Assembly (NCBI GenBank): GCA_019753105.1
Contig: JAIELJ010000010.1
Coordinates: 1-64,000, forward strand
Origin: Hyphomonadaceae bacterium
Lineage (GTDB): Bacteria > Pseudomonadota > Alphaproteobacteria > Caulobacterales > Aquidulcibacteraceae
Length of the DNA: 64,000 nt
Direction: 5' to 3'
In this document: positions 33,695-42,357 of the stretch, one piece after another
Layout: each line of letters starts with the position of its first letter
Position numbering within the stretch: position 1 is the stretch's first letter
Notes under the pieces: generated by a model
Seen by the model: only the letters and a program-made list of their open reading frames with translations
Told to the model about the DNA's origin: nothing
The model's database searches: none
Program-made: the position numbers and the translations under genes

Positions 33695-33798
33695 CGTCAT
33701 TCCGTGGCATCGCGTAGCGATGAGCCCGGAACCCAGGGGCAAATGACGAGCTCGCGGCCCCTAGGTTCCGGATCGCGCTTCGAGCGTCCGGAATGACG
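33695..33798. repeat. palindromic intergenic repeat element (copy 2)
   Basis: This 104-bp element has terminal inverted repeats CGTCATTCCG / CGGAATGACG and internal GAGCCCGGAACCCAGGGGC / GCCCCTAGGTTCCGG. It is nearly the same as the element inside the E2 gene. Here it occupies the gap between the dioxygenase and the hydrolase genes. The supernumerary TGACGAGCTCG in the centre differs between copies. Confidence 0.85.
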
Positions 33799-33818
33799 AA
33801 AGAGAGAAGGCGGGAAGA

Positions 33819-34886
33819 GTGTCTGATATTTTTACGAGCAGCGCCAACGGCCTCGCGCGCATCACGTTAAACCGCCCGGCAGCGCTGCACGCGCTCAACA
33901 CGCACATGTGCGCGAACATGATTCAGGCGCTGTTGGCGTGGCGGGACGATGCGAGCGTCAATGCGGTGTTGCTCGATCATGCAGAGGGGACGCGCGGCTT
34001 TTGTGCGGGCGGCGATATTCGCATGATCGCGGAGAGCGGCGCGAAGGACGCCAAAGAGGCGAGCGAATTCTTCTTCACTGAATATCGCCTCAACCATCTC
34101 CTCTTTCACTATCCAAAGCCGGTCGTGGCGCTGATCGATGGCGTGACGATGGGGGGCGGTGTTGGCATTTCGATGCCAGCGCGTTTCCGCATCGCCACTG
34201 AGAACACGACTTACGCCATGCCGGAAACCGGCATTGGCTTGTTTCCCGATGTCGGCGGCGGCTGGTATCTGCCGCGCAAGGCTGGCGCGATCGGAATGTG
34301 GCTCGCGCTCACCGGCGCGCGGCTGAAAGCGGCGGACTGCCTGATCGCCGGCGTCGCCACGCATTTCATGCCGACGGAAATCCTCGCTGCCGCGCGCGCG
34401 CAGATCGCGGGCGCAGCGCAGACGCATGATGCGGGGCGTGCGCTGGAGAGTGGGCTCGATGCTTTGAGCGAAAGCGCGGGTCGTCCGAAAGAGCTGACGC
34501 CCGAAAACATCGAGCGCATCAACCGCATCTTTGCGCTGAGCAGCGTCGAAGAAATTTTTGGCGCTCTGGAAGCCGATGGTTCTGAATGGTCGAAGACGCA
34601 GCTCGCGACGCTACAAACGAAGTCGCCGCAGGCGATGAAGATCACCTTCCGTCAGATGCGCGAAGGCGCTGCGAAGGCGAGTTTCGCCGATGAGATGGTG
34701 AGCGAGTATCGGCTGGCGTCGCGTGTGTGCGCGCGCCACGATTTTCAAGAAGGCGTGCGGGCGCTGATCGTCGATAAGGACAACAAGCCGGTGTGGAACC
34801 CCGCGACGCTCGAAGGCGTCAGCGATGCGCTGCTCGATGAACTGTTCGCACCGTTGCCGTCTACCGATGAATGGACGCCGCTTTAG
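33819..34886 (+). CDS. 3-hydroxyisobutyryl-CoA hydrolase-like (ECH_2) protein
   Basis: This 355-residue crotonase-superfamily protein is of the longer hydrolase type. GFCAGGDIRMIAESG and LIDGVTMGGGVGISMPARFR form the oxyanion hole. MPETGIGLFPDVGGGW carries the Glu and Asp expected in the hydrolase. Length and motifs separate it from simple enoyl-CoA hydratases. The enzyme releases CoA from 3-hydroxyisobutyryl-CoA in valine degradation, fitting its position between mmsA and mmsB. The start is a GTG preceded by GGCGGGAAGA. Confidence 0.9.
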   Translation: MSDIFTSSANGLARITLNRPAALHALNTHMCANMIQALLAWRDDASVNAVLLDHAEGTRGFCAGGDIRMIAESGAKDAKEASEFFFTEYRLNHLLFHYPKPVVALIDGVTMGGGVGISMPARFRIATENTTYAMPETGIGLFPDVGGGWYLPRKAGAIGMWLALTGARLKAADCLIAGVATHFMPTEILAAARAQIAGAAQTHDAGRALESGLDALSESAGRPKELTPENIERINRIFALSSVEEIFGALEADGSEWSKTQLATLQTKSPQAMKITFRQMREGAAKASFADEMVSEYRLASRVCARHDFQEGVRALIVDKDNKPVWNPATLEGVSDALLDELFAPLPSTDEWTPL

Positions 34887-34957
34887 CGGAACCTTCGCGG
34901 CGCGCTTGCGCCGCGCGCACACAGTTCTAGAACGCCTCCAGACAGGAGAGCATTCCC

Positions 34958-35842
34958 ATGACCCGTATCGCATTCATCGGCCTTGGCAATATGGGCTCGG
35001 GTATGGCGGCGAACCAGGCGAAGGCTGGGCGCCAGGTTGTGGCGTTCGATCTTTCGGCGGAAGCGCTCGCGCGCGCCAAGGAGCAAGCCATGACGCCCGT
35101 CTCAAGCGCAGCGGAAGCGGTGAAGGACGCAAACGTCGTCATCACCATGCTGCCCGCGGGCAGCCATGTGCGTGAAGTTTACATGGACGCGATTCTGCCG
35201 AACGCACCGAAAGATGCGGTGCTCATCGATTGCTCGACCATCGACGTGGATAGCGCCCGCACGGTGGCGCGCGACGCGTCGATGCAAGGATTTCGTGCGG
35301 CGGATGCGCCAGTCTCTGGCGGCACGGTGGCGGCGAACGGCGGCACGCTCACCTTTATGGTCGGCTGCCGCGAGCAGGACTTTGCCGACGTGGAAGAAGC
35401 GCTGAAGCCGATGGCGAAGGCGATCATTCACGCTGGCGACAATGGCGCAGGGCAAGCAGCGAAGATCTGCAACAACATGCTGCTCGGCATTTCGATGATC
35501 GCCACCAGCGAAGCGTTCGCGCTGGCGGAATCGCTTGGGCTTGATGCGCAGAAATTCTTCGACATCGCATCGAAAGCGTCAGGCCAGAATTGGTCGCTGA
35601 CCTCGTACTGTCCTTGGCCGGGCCCAGTACCGGCAGCGCCTTCCAACCGCGATTATGAAGGCGGCTTTGCAGCGGCGATGATGCTGAAGGATCTGAAGCT
35701 CGCGCAGGACGCGGCGGACACAACGGGCGCGCCCACGCCGCTCGGCGGCGCTGCGGAAGCGATCTATACGGAGTTGGTCAATGCTGGCTTTGGCGGCAAG
35801 GACTTCTCTATCGTCCTGCAAATGCTGCGTGGGCGGCTCTAG
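34958..35842 (+). CDS. mmsB: 3-hydroxyisobutyrate dehydrogenase
   Basis: This 294-residue NAD-dependent enzyme oxidises 3-hydroxyisobutyrate to methylmalonate semialdehyde, the substrate of MmsA. It has a Rossmann start (IAFIGLGNMGSGMAANQAKA), substrate-binding DAPVSGGTVAANGGTLTFMV and catalytic Lys in NGAGQAAKICNNMLLG. GGAGAG precedes the ATG. Its stop overlaps that of the convergent response regulator by 4 bases. Confidence 0.95.
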   Translation: MTRIAFIGLGNMGSGMAANQAKAGRQVVAFDLSAEALARAKEQAMTPVSSAAEAVKDANVVITMLPAGSHVREVYMDAILPNAPKDAVLIDCSTIDVDSARTVARDASMQGFRAADAPVSGGTVAANGGTLTFMVGCREQDFADVEEALKPMAKAIIHAGDNGAGQAAKICNNMLLGISMIATSEAFALAESLGLDAQKFFDIASKASGQNWSLTSYCPWPGPVPAAPSNRDYEGGFAAAMMLKDLKLAQDAADTTGAPTPLGGAAEAIYTELVNAGFGGKDFSIVLQMLRGRL

Positions 35843-36216
35843 GCGTAAAGCGCTTCGATCGCCGCCAGGAGGTCGCGCGGCGAGACTGGCTTTACCAGCA
35901 TCGCGTCTGCGCCGGCTGCGAGCGCTTCGACGTGCGCGGCTTCGCTCCCCTGACCGGTGATAATGATGATGCGGCACGTCTCGCGGGGCAAACTGGCGCG
36001 TGCTCGTTGCGTGAAGGCGAGGCCGTCCATTTCAGGCATGCGCCGGTCGCAGAGAATGAGATTGGGTGTGTGTTCGGCGATGTGCGCCAAAGCGGCGGCG
36101 CCGCTTGCGGCGTCACGGACGCGTGTGACGCCTGCGCGCTCAAGCATTTTGTGGAAAAGCACGCGCATCGCTTCGTGATCGTCGACGATCAGCACATCGA
36201 GGGTCGCTAGCGCCAT
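35839..36216 (-). CDS. single-domain response regulator (receiver only)
   Basis: This 125-residue CheY-like receiver has acidic pocket VLIVDDHEAM, phosphoacceptor Asp at about 55 (LILCDRRMPEMDG), Thr in IIITGQG and Lys in MLVKPVS. No output domain is present. ATG 36216 was chosen for fit to the family N-terminus. The frame stays open upstream but carries no domain there. No kinase gene adjoins it, so the partner is unknown. Confidence 0.88.
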   Translation of the reverse strand: MALATLDVLIVDDHEAMRVLFHKMLERAGVTRVRDAASGAAALAHIAEHTPNLILCDRRMPEMDGLAFTQRARASLPRETCRIIIITGQGSEAAHVEALAAGADAMLVKPVSPRDLLAAIEALYA

Positions 36217-36253
36217 GCGAGCGCCCTTACGCCGGCGTCGCGTCAAAAGCAAA

Positions 36254-36277
36254 CGGCCGGAGCTTTCGCTCCGGCCG
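36254..36277 (-). terminator. rho-independent terminator of the TonB receptor gene
   Basis: A perfect 10-bp stem (CGGCCGGAGC / GCTCCGGCCG) with a TTTC loop is followed on the minus strand by TTTGCTTTTG. It lies 29 bases after the TonB receptor stop. Confidence 0.75.
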
Positions 36278-36305
36278 CTGCAGTTTAGTTTGGTTTGCGT
36301 GGCGC

Positions 36306-38837
36306 TTAGTAGCGCGCGCGCACCGTGACGCCGTAGGTCTGGCCTTCGTTGGTGTAAGCGCCAACCGTGCCGCTTTGCAGCGGAGCGTTGAAGCCGCCCT
36401 GGATGAACTCGTCGGTCAGGTTGCGACCCCACAGTTCGATCGACCAGTTTTGCTGCGGGCTGCCGAGACCGATGCGGCCGTTCAGGACGAGCGTGTCGTC
36501 CATATCGGAGATCGGGTTACGGCCGAGCGCTTGGGTCTGGTACTCGGTGTCGTAGCGGGCATCGAGGTAGAAGCGCGCCATCAAGTTGTCGTTGATGGGC
36601 AATTCGTACGTGATCGCGCCCGTCAATGACCATTCCGGCGCTTGCACCAGCGGCGTCCCTTCGACGATCGTGTCCGCGGGCGAAGGAGAGAACGCGATGG
36701 TCGAGTCGTTATAGGCGTCGGTGTAGTTGATGCCGCCTTGGATCGTCAGGTTGCGGGTCAAACGCGACAGGATGTCGATTTCGACGCCCTGGCTGATCGC
36801 TTCCGGAACGTTCCGCGTGATGAAGGCCGTGCCGTTGAAGGCGTTCAGCTGATAGTCGTGCAGTTGCGAGAGGAATAGCGTGACGTTGAAGAACGTCGTG
36901 CCGTTCAGGATCGTCGAGCGCATGCCGAGTTCGTAGGAGTCTACGGTCTCTGGCTCGAAGCCGATGCTCGCCGGATCAATCGCAGTCAGACCCGTGCGCG
37001 CTTGCGTGGCGGTCATGCCTGGGAAAATGCCAAAGTAGCTGGAGCGATCCAGGTTGAAGCCGCCCGACTTATAGCCACGCGCGTAGCTGGCGTAGAACAT
37101 CAGGTCGTCGTTCAGTTCGTGACGCAGCGAGAGCACGCCGGTGACGGCATCTTCTTCACGCGAAGAGGTCCAGGCGCCGTTCAGCGCTGGGTTGGCCTGT
37201 GGAGCGCACAGGATGGAAAGAGTGGTACGCGCGCTTTGTGCGCTCGCTTGCCCCGGCCCAGGCGTGTTTGCGGTGGTGTTCAGGCCCGAGAACAAGCCGA
37301 AGCCAGTTTCCAGCGTCTGCATTGAAGCGCAGAACGGGTTAACCGCGTTTAGATTCGCGTTGTACTCTTTTTCGGACTCGCCGTAGCGCAGGCCGACCGT
37401 GAGCGTCGTGGCGTCAGTCAAGCTGAACTCGTTGTGCGTGAAGATCGCGATGTCGCGCGCTTCCTGCGTGAACTGGTCCGCTTGCTGGCCGTCTCCGTTC
37501 GAGTTCGGCGTCAGGTAGGTGTTGTTAAAGAATGGATTGATCAGTCCAAGGAAAGATATGGCTGGCGCGGGGGTGTTAAACAACTCTCGGGTGCCGAAGG
37601 TCGCGCCCAAGACAGCGGTTTGCGCATATGCTGACGCCTGTGTCCCGTAACGGATGCGATCGACCGTATTCAGATCTTCGGCGGAGTAGAACGCGCCGAT
37701 GAGCCAGTTCAGGCGGCCCGCTTCACCTTGCAGGCGGAACTCTTGGGTAAAGTTCTCGATGTCAGCGGTCAGACCATCGCGATAGAACAGGTCAGCGTTG
37801 TTGAAATCGATGTCTTGACCGCGCGTTGCGCCCCAGTTGCGATAGGCGGTGATCGACGTGAAGTTCAGGCCGCCGATGTCCCAATCGAGCTGAGCGGAAA
37901 CGCCGCCGTCCTGGACTTGTTCGAGGTAATCGCGGCCCGGCGTCACGAGCACTTCACGCGCGTCCGGGGCGTTCACGATACTGGCCGTGTTCGGCAGGCT
38001 GGTGCCGCCGATCGCGAGGATAACCCCTTGGGTCGCGCCGTAGCGCAGGATCGTCGCCGCGCAGCAATCTTCGTCGGTTTCCGCCGCATCGGCGATGATG
38101 CGCAACGTTGCGTCCGGCGAGATATCCCAAACGACTTGGCCACGCATGCCCCAGCGGTTTTGGGTGTTGAAGTCTTCGCCGGTGTTGAAGTCGGTCATGA
38201 AGCCGTCGCGAGCGCGCAGCGAGCCGTCGAAGCGGAACGCGAAAGTGTCGCTGAGCGGCAAGTCGAAGCCGCCGCGCAGGGCACCGTAGTTCAGATCGCC
38301 GGCACCGGCTTCGAGCCACGCACCTGGCTCAAAGCCTGGTTGGGCGGTCGTGACCGAGATCGCGCCGGACGAGGTGTTGCGGCCGTAAAGCGTGCCCTGC
38401 GGGCCGCGCAGAACTTCGATGCGCTCAACTTCCGGAAGGTCGGAGATGGCGATACCAGCGCGGGCGCGGAAGACGCCGTCGATGAAGAAGCCGACGGCCG
38501 ATTCAAAGCCTGGGTTGTCGCCGCCGGTGCCCAAGGCGCGGATGCGGACCGTGGTGCCGAGCGAGGTGGACTGGCCCGAGCCGATGCGAAGGCTGGGGGC
38601 GAGCTGTTGCAGGTCGAGCAGGTTTTCGACGCCTGCATCTTCCAGGGTTTCGCCGCCGATGGCGGTCACCGCGATCGGAACGTCCTGGATAGCCGTGGTA
38701 CGGCCCGTCGCCGTGACGACGATTTCTTCGGACGGCTCATCCGCGTCTTGCGCGTAAGCTGCCGGCGCCATTGCGCCCATTGCCGCGAGCGAAGCGCTCG
38801 AAAGCAGAATCCAACCCAACTTCTTCTTGCTAGTCAT
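36306..38837 (-). CDS. TonB-dependent outer-membrane receptor
   Basis: This 843-residue protein has a signal peptide (cleavage near AYAQ). A TonB-box-like segment EEIVVTATG is followed by a plug domain (about 45-165, IQDVPIAVTAIGGETLED, VERIEVLRGPQGTLYGRN). A 22-strand-type barrel ends in VRARY. It imports an unknown ligand using TonB energy. No dedicated inner-membrane transporter or sigma/anti-sigma pair is adjacent, so the ligand cannot be guessed. GGGAGGACGGCTT precedes the ATG. Sphingomonad and caulobacterial genomes carry many such receptors. Confidence 0.93.
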   Translation of the reverse strand: MTSKKKLGWILLSSASLAAMGAMAPAAYAQDADEPSEEIVVTATGRTTAIQDVPIAVTAIGGETLEDAGVENLLDLQQLAPSLRIGSGQSTSLGTTVRIRALGTGGDNPGFESAVGFFIDGVFRARAGIAISDLPEVERIEVLRGPQGTLYGRNTSSGAISVTTAQPGFEPGAWLEAGAGDLNYGALRGGFDLPLSDTFAFRFDGSLRARDGFMTDFNTGEDFNTQNRWGMRGQVVWDISPDATLRIIADAAETDEDCCAATILRYGATQGVILAIGGTSLPNTASIVNAPDAREVLVTPGRDYLEQVQDGGVSAQLDWDIGGLNFTSITAYRNWGATRGQDIDFNNADLFYRDGLTADIENFTQEFRLQGEAGRLNWLIGAFYSAEDLNTVDRIRYGTQASAYAQTAVLGATFGTRELFNTPAPAISFLGLINPFFNNTYLTPNSNGDGQQADQFTQEARDIAIFTHNEFSLTDATTLTVGLRYGESEKEYNANLNAVNPFCASMQTLETGFGLFSGLNTTANTPGPGQASAQSARTTLSILCAPQANPALNGAWTSSREEDAVTGVLSLRHELNDDLMFYASYARGYKSGGFNLDRSSYFGIFPGMTATQARTGLTAIDPASIGFEPETVDSYELGMRSTILNGTTFFNVTLFLSQLHDYQLNAFNGTAFITRNVPEAISQGVEIDILSRLTRNLTIQGGINYTDAYNDSTIAFSPSPADTIVEGTPLVQAPEWSLTGAITYELPINDNLMARFYLDARYDTEYQTQALGRNPISDMDDTLVLNGRIGLGSPQQNWSIELWGRNLTDEFIQGGFNAPLQSGTVGAYTNEGQTYGVTVRARY

Positions 38838-38949
38838 AAGCCGTCCTCCCAGCGCCGTGGACGCCTTCTATGGGCGTCCGTGGCAAACCATCGGCATGTC
38901 GGGGCTGGCGAGCGGGTGCTCCCCCCGCGCCCTACCTGTCCAAGCGACC

Positions 38950-38978
38950 ATAGCAGGCCGAAGCATGAGTGCTGTCAA
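38950..38978 (-). promoter_or_regulatory. probable promoter of the TonB receptor gene
   Basis: On the minus strand TTGACA (38978-38973) and TGCTAT (38955-38950) are separated by 17 bases. The -35 is perfect and the -10 poor. It would leave a leader of about 105 bases before the ATG at 38837. No known riboswitch class is recognised in that leader. Confidence 0.4.
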
Positions 38979-39126
38979 CGGGATGTGACCGTATAACCTG
39001 ACGCTGGCGTCACAGCGGTTCCGGCCTGAGGCGCACGTGTCACACTATATGGCGTGCAATTAAGACGGAGGTCATATTGCCGTAACGGAAGGTCGTGTTG
39101 CGCCTGCGAAATGGCGCGTTAAGAGA

Positions 39127-39834
39127 ATGCGCATGGCGTCTGCCGCTCTCGTTCTCTTCTCCGCCGGCCAAGATTCGGCGACCTGCCTAGCCTGGGCGCT
39201 CGACCGATTCGACCGGGTCGAGACCATAGGTTTCGACTATGGCCAGCGCCATGCCATCGAGCTCACCCAGCGCCCGATCCTCCGCAACACCATTGCCGGC
39301 CTGAGCCCGGCCTGGGCGGAGCGGCTGAGCGGGGACATCGTAGTCGACCTGAAGGGCTATGGCGCTCTGGCCGAGAGCGCGCTGACCTCGGACCGCGCGA
39401 TCGAGATGGCCGAGAGCGGTCTGCCCAGCACGTTCGTGCCTGGCCGCAATCTGGTCTTCCTAACTGTCGCCGGCGCGCAAGCCTATCGGCGTGGCATCGA
39501 CGTTCTCGTCGGCGGCATGTGCGAGACGGATTATTCCGGCTACCCCGATTGCCGCCAGGAAACGCTCGACGCGCAACTGCGCGCGTTGGCGCTGGGGCTC
39601 GCGCGTCCGATGCGCTTAGAGACGCCGCTCATGCATCTCAACAAAGCGCAGACTTGGTCGCTGGCGGACGCACTTGGCGGCCCAGCGTTGACCAACGCGA
39701 TCATCGAACACAGCCACACGTGCTACGAGGGCGATCGTACGAATCGGCACGATTGGGGCTATGGCTGCGGCGTCTGCCCCGCATGCGACTTGCGCGAAAA
39801 AGGCTTCAAAACCTGGGAAAATAGCGCCGCATAA
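39127..39834 (+). CDS. queC: 7-cyano-7-deazaguanine synthase QueC
   Basis: QueC makes preQ0 from 7-carboxy-7-deazaguanine and ammonia with ATP, in queuosine biosynthesis. The 235 residues have the N-type PP-loop [17 protein letters not shown] (Ala replaces the usual second Gly of SGGxDS), the [10 protein letters not shown] motif and zinc-binding cysteines HTCYEGD plus [14 protein letters not shown] 39127 and ATG 39133 are both possible starts. No other que genes are adjacent. A hairpin terminator follows the stop. Confidence 0.94.
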   Translation: MRMASAALVLFSAGQDSATCLAWALDRFDRVETIGFDYGQRHAIELTQRPILRNTIAGLSPAWAERLSGDIVVDLKGYGALAESALTSDRAIEMAESGLPSTFVPGRNLVFLTVAGAQAYRRGIDVLVGGMCETDYSGYPDCRQETLDAQLRALALGLARPMRLETPLMHLNKAQTWSLADALGGPALTNAIIEHSHTCYEGDRTNRHDWGYGCGVCPACDLREKGFKTWENSAA

Positions 39835-39840
39835 ACACGA

Positions 39841-39869
39841 ACAGCTCCCCTACGAGGCAGGGGAGCTGT
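39841..39869 (+). terminator. terminator hairpin after queC
   Basis: An 11-bp stem ACAGCTCCCCT / AGGGGAGCTGT with loop ACGAGGC starts 6 bases after the queC stop and is followed by GTGCTTTAG. It has a good stem but only a weak T-run. Confidence 0.6.
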
Positions 39870-39933
39870 GTGCTTTAGAGCGAGCGGGCGAGAACGGGGA
39901 TTCGGGGCCTGATGCCGGCTCTAAGGCGTCCCG

Positions 39934-40449
39934 TTAGCCCGCGGCGTCGGCGTACGCGTCCGCGACCTTGCCGGCGAATTGGCGGATAGAGCGCTGTGCG
40001 CTGGTCCACGTGGTCGGCGGTACGAAGACGTCGGAGAGCGTTTCGTCATAGCGGCGATGATCGACTTCACCGACGACTTGGCCGCTGGCATTGCGCAGCA
40101 CGGCGCGCAGTTCGGCGCCGCCTGTAGAGACCGAGCGCAAAGGATCGAGCCCCGGACGGCCTTGCGTTTGCCGCATGGTCGGACGGTTCGGATCCGCGTC
40201 GATGATCGAGATCTCGATGGTGATGTCGGCGCCTGCGCCGATGTTGGCGCCACGGCGCGTGAGCGCGTTGCTGACAGCTTCGGTGACGGCGGAGCGAAGA
40301 TACTCGCCTTCGCGCGCGCCAAGCTCTTCATCAAGCTCGACCTGGAATTCTGGAGAGAATGAAATCTGCGAAAGCGTAACCGGCGCCGCGGCGGCGGAGG
40401 ACGCGATCGCGAGTGCGGCCAAGCCGACAAAAGCAGGAACAAGACGCAT
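39934..40449 (-). CDS. periplasmic protein of unknown function
   Basis: This 171-residue protein has a signal peptide (MRLVPAFVGLAALAIASSAAAA). The mature domain of about 150 residues contains LRSAVTEAVSNALTRRGA and ADITIEISIIDADPNRPT. It mixes predicted beta-strands with a helix and resembles exported DUF-type domains that form small alpha/beta folds. I do not recognise a specific family. It lies upstream of no obvious operon. The two following minus-strand genes are separately spaced. Confidence 0.65.
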   Translation of the reverse strand: MRLVPAFVGLAALAIASSAAAAPVTLSQISFSPEFQVELDEELGAREGEYLRSAVTEAVSNALTRRGANIGAGADITIEISIIDADPNRPTMRQTQGRPGLDPLRSVSTGGAELRAVLRNASGQVVGEVDHRRYDETLSDVFVPPTTWTSAQRSIRQFAGKVADAYADAAG

Positions 40450-40528
40450 CTGAAGCTCCCTTCGATTTGCACCACTATGTGTGCGAAAGCGCTTCGATGC
40501 CAGTCACGATCCCGTAACTGGCGCGCGT

Positions 40529-40750
40529 TCAGCTGCGACGATCGTCATCGTCGTCGTCGTCGTCATCGTCATCGCCATCCGGAATGACGGCATCGACCAC
40601 CGCGCCAGTGGTTTTGACGGTTGTGCCGACGACCGCACCCGTGACGCCGACTGCCGCGCCAACTACGGCACCCGTCGTCCCGACCACCGCGCCGACCACG
40701 CAGCCGCCGAGAGAGGCCATCAGCACTAAAGCCGCAAGCATGCGCGCCAT
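40529..40750 (-). CDS. glycine-zipper lipoprotein with poly-Asp tail
   Basis: This 73-residue protein has a lipobox (LMASLGGC). A hydrophobic stretch with repeated (T)GAVVG units follows (GAVVGTTGAVVGAAVGVTGA, then VVGTTVKTTGAVVDAV). The C-terminus is a run of 11 aspartates ending in RRS. The repeats have a seven-residue or eight-residue spacing like a glycine zipper, suggesting membrane insertion or oligomerisation. The Asp run could bind cations. The run is encoded by mixed GAC and GAT codons, so it is not a pure triplet expansion. Confidence 0.65.
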   Translation of the reverse strand: MARMLAALVLMASLGGCVVGAVVGTTGAVVGAAVGVTGAVVGTTVKTTGAVVDAVIPDGDDDDDDDDDDDRRS

Positions 40751-40818
40751 GATGTTGTTCCCGCATTGATTACGTTTTTCTGCGCTCGCGGACGCGAAGC
40801 CGCAAGCGGGGCCTGCAG

Positions 40819-41355
40819 TCAGGCGACGTCGTCCAGATCGATGGTGTCGAGCGAGGGGGCTGCCGCGCGCCCATCGCTCTCACGGCGGAATGGCCCGCTA
40901 TGGGCGCTATTCTGACCGTGACGGCGATCGGGGCCAATAAAGTCTTCGGTGCGGATGATCATCCGCGCGTCGGTCAAAACGAAGGTCATGCGCTCAAACA
41001 GAACGCGCGCGCTGATTGGCTTCTTGACGAAACCGCTCACGCCCGCGTCGCGCGCGGCCGCAACACGCGAGGCTTCCGTGTGTGCGGTCAGCATCAGGAT
41101 CGGAACGTAAGGGTTAGGAGACAAGCGATCCCAGCGCACGAGGCGCGTGAAGCTCAAGCCATCCATCGGCCGCATCATCCAATCGACGATGACGAGATCG
41201 ACAGGGCGCGTGCGCATGAGATCTAACGCTTGCTCGGCGCTGTCGGCTTCGGTGACATCGTAGACGCCGCCGGCGCGCAAGAGACAGCGCAACAGAAAGC
41301 GCATCTGCCGATTGTCATCGACAACCAGCACATGAATATCGCTGACCGACGCCAT
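40819..41355 (-). CDS. receiver-domain response regulator with C-terminal extension
   Basis: This 178-residue protein has a receiver domain (about 5-125): VLVVDDNRQMRFLL, phosphoacceptor Asp in LVIVDWMMRPMDGLSF, Thr in MLTAHTEAS and Lys in FVKKPISA. A tail of about 50 residues (IGPDRRHGQNSAH...) follows with no known output fold. ATG 41355 is preceded by GGGGGAG. The PDRR-containing tail is common in alphaproteobacterial stand-alone receivers. No kinase gene is adjacent. Confidence 0.85.
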   Translation of the reverse strand: MASVSDIHVLVVDDNRQMRFLLRCLLRAGGVYDVTEADSAEQALDLMRTRPVDLVIVDWMMRPMDGLSFTRLVRWDRLSPNPYVPILMLTAHTEASRVAAARDAGVSGFVKKPISARVLFERMTFVLTDARMIIRTEDFIGPDRRHGQNSAHSGPFRRESDGRAAAPSLDTIDLDDVA

Positions 41356-41510
41356 TTGGCTCCCCCGAATTGGTCGAGAGAGCGCCCAGACCGGCAAACA
41401 GACAGTAAAGACGGCGGGGCGCAAACAATTCGCGGCGTCGTTTCTTTGCCGCCACCGGTAAGGCATTTCGCTACCGGCAGAGTGTCCAAACCTGACGCTA
41501 GGCTCAGGTT

Positions 41511-42215
41511 TTACGGCGCATCAACGAGCACGATTTCTGTGTCGGCACTGGCTTCAATGCGGATCTCGCCTTCATCCTTGATCGCCGCGCCATCGCGGGC
41601 GCCAAGTGTAACGCCGTTTACAGATGCCGCGCCTTGGGCCAGCGCCAAGTAAAGGTGGCGTCCTGCTTGCGGCGCGTAGGTGACGCTTTGGCCTTTCTGC
41701 AACGTCGCCGCGAGCACGCGCGCGTCTTGGCGGATCGGCAGCGCGCCTGCTTCTTGTTCGTCGCTGAACCCGGAGGCGAGCGTTACCAGAGAGCCGGCGC
41801 GATCGCCTTTGGGAAACTTGGCCGCGCCCCAATTGGGCTTGCCGCCGCGCTCCTTCGGGATGATCCAAATCTGATAGATCGTGGTGGCTTCGTCTTCGAG
41901 ATTGTACTCAGCGTGCGTCACGCCGGCGCCCGCGCTCATCACCTGCACATCGCCCGCTTCGGTGCGGCCCTTATTGCCCAACGAATCCTGGTGCGTGATG
42001 GCGCCGGAGCGGACGTAGGTGATGATTTCCATGTCGCTGTGCGGATGCGGCGGAAAGCCGGTCTTGGGTTGGATGGTGTCGTCATTCCAGACGCGCAGCG
42101 CGCCCCAATTCAGGCGCGACGGGTCGTGATACCCCGAAAAGCTGAAATGGTAGCGGGCGGCGAGCCAGTCGGCGTCGTGGCGGCCCAGGCTGTCGAACGG
42201 ACGTTTCTCAATCAT
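41511..42215 (-). CDS. pirin family protein (YhhW-like)
   Basis: This 234-residue bicupin has the N-terminal metal site seen as FPPHPHSDMEIITYV and THAEYN. HQDSLGN matches the pirin signature. Bacterial pirins include quercetinases and regulators of central metabolism, and the substrate here is not evident. ATG 42215 follows GAGGTG at good spacing. Further in-frame upstream sequence looks non-coding. Confidence 0.9.
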   Translation of the reverse strand: MIEKRPFDSLGRHDADWLAARYHFSFSGYHDPSRLNWGALRVWNDDTIQPKTGFPPHPHSDMEIITYVRSGAITHQDSLGNKGRTEAGDVQVMSAGAGVTHAEYNLEDEATTIYQIWIIPKERGGKPNWGAAKFPKGDRAGSLVTLASGFSDEQEAGALPIRQDARVLAATLQKGQSVTYAPQAGRHLYLALAQGAASVNGVTLGARDGAAIKDEGEIRIEASADTEIVLVDAP

Positions 42216-42357
42216 CGGAACACCTCTTCGAGAGCCAATGTGGTTGGCCAGTTTTAGGCCCTCAAGGCACAGGTTTGAAACCGCCTCTGTCGCTCGGCGC
42301 TTGACGAAAGCGCTGCGGGCGAGTGCAACAGCGCCGAAAAGGGAGGGAGACTCACCC

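Noticed and set aside
37728-38996. 422-codon plus-strand frame antisense to the TonB receptor
   Set aside because: The TonB receptor plug and barrel motifs occupy the same DNA. The plus frame has no recognisable domain and spans the receptor promoter.
38838-39126. Possible riboswitch upstream of the TonB receptor or queC
   Set aside because: I looked for cobalamin (GCCACTG), TPP and preQ1 core motifs and found none. The leader has GC-rich pairing but no recognisable class.
40570-40590. GGAATGACGG resembling an end of the palindromic repeat
   Set aside because: It is part of the coding sequence of the poly-Asp lipoprotein (VIPDGD), and no second inverted end or internal repeat segment is present.
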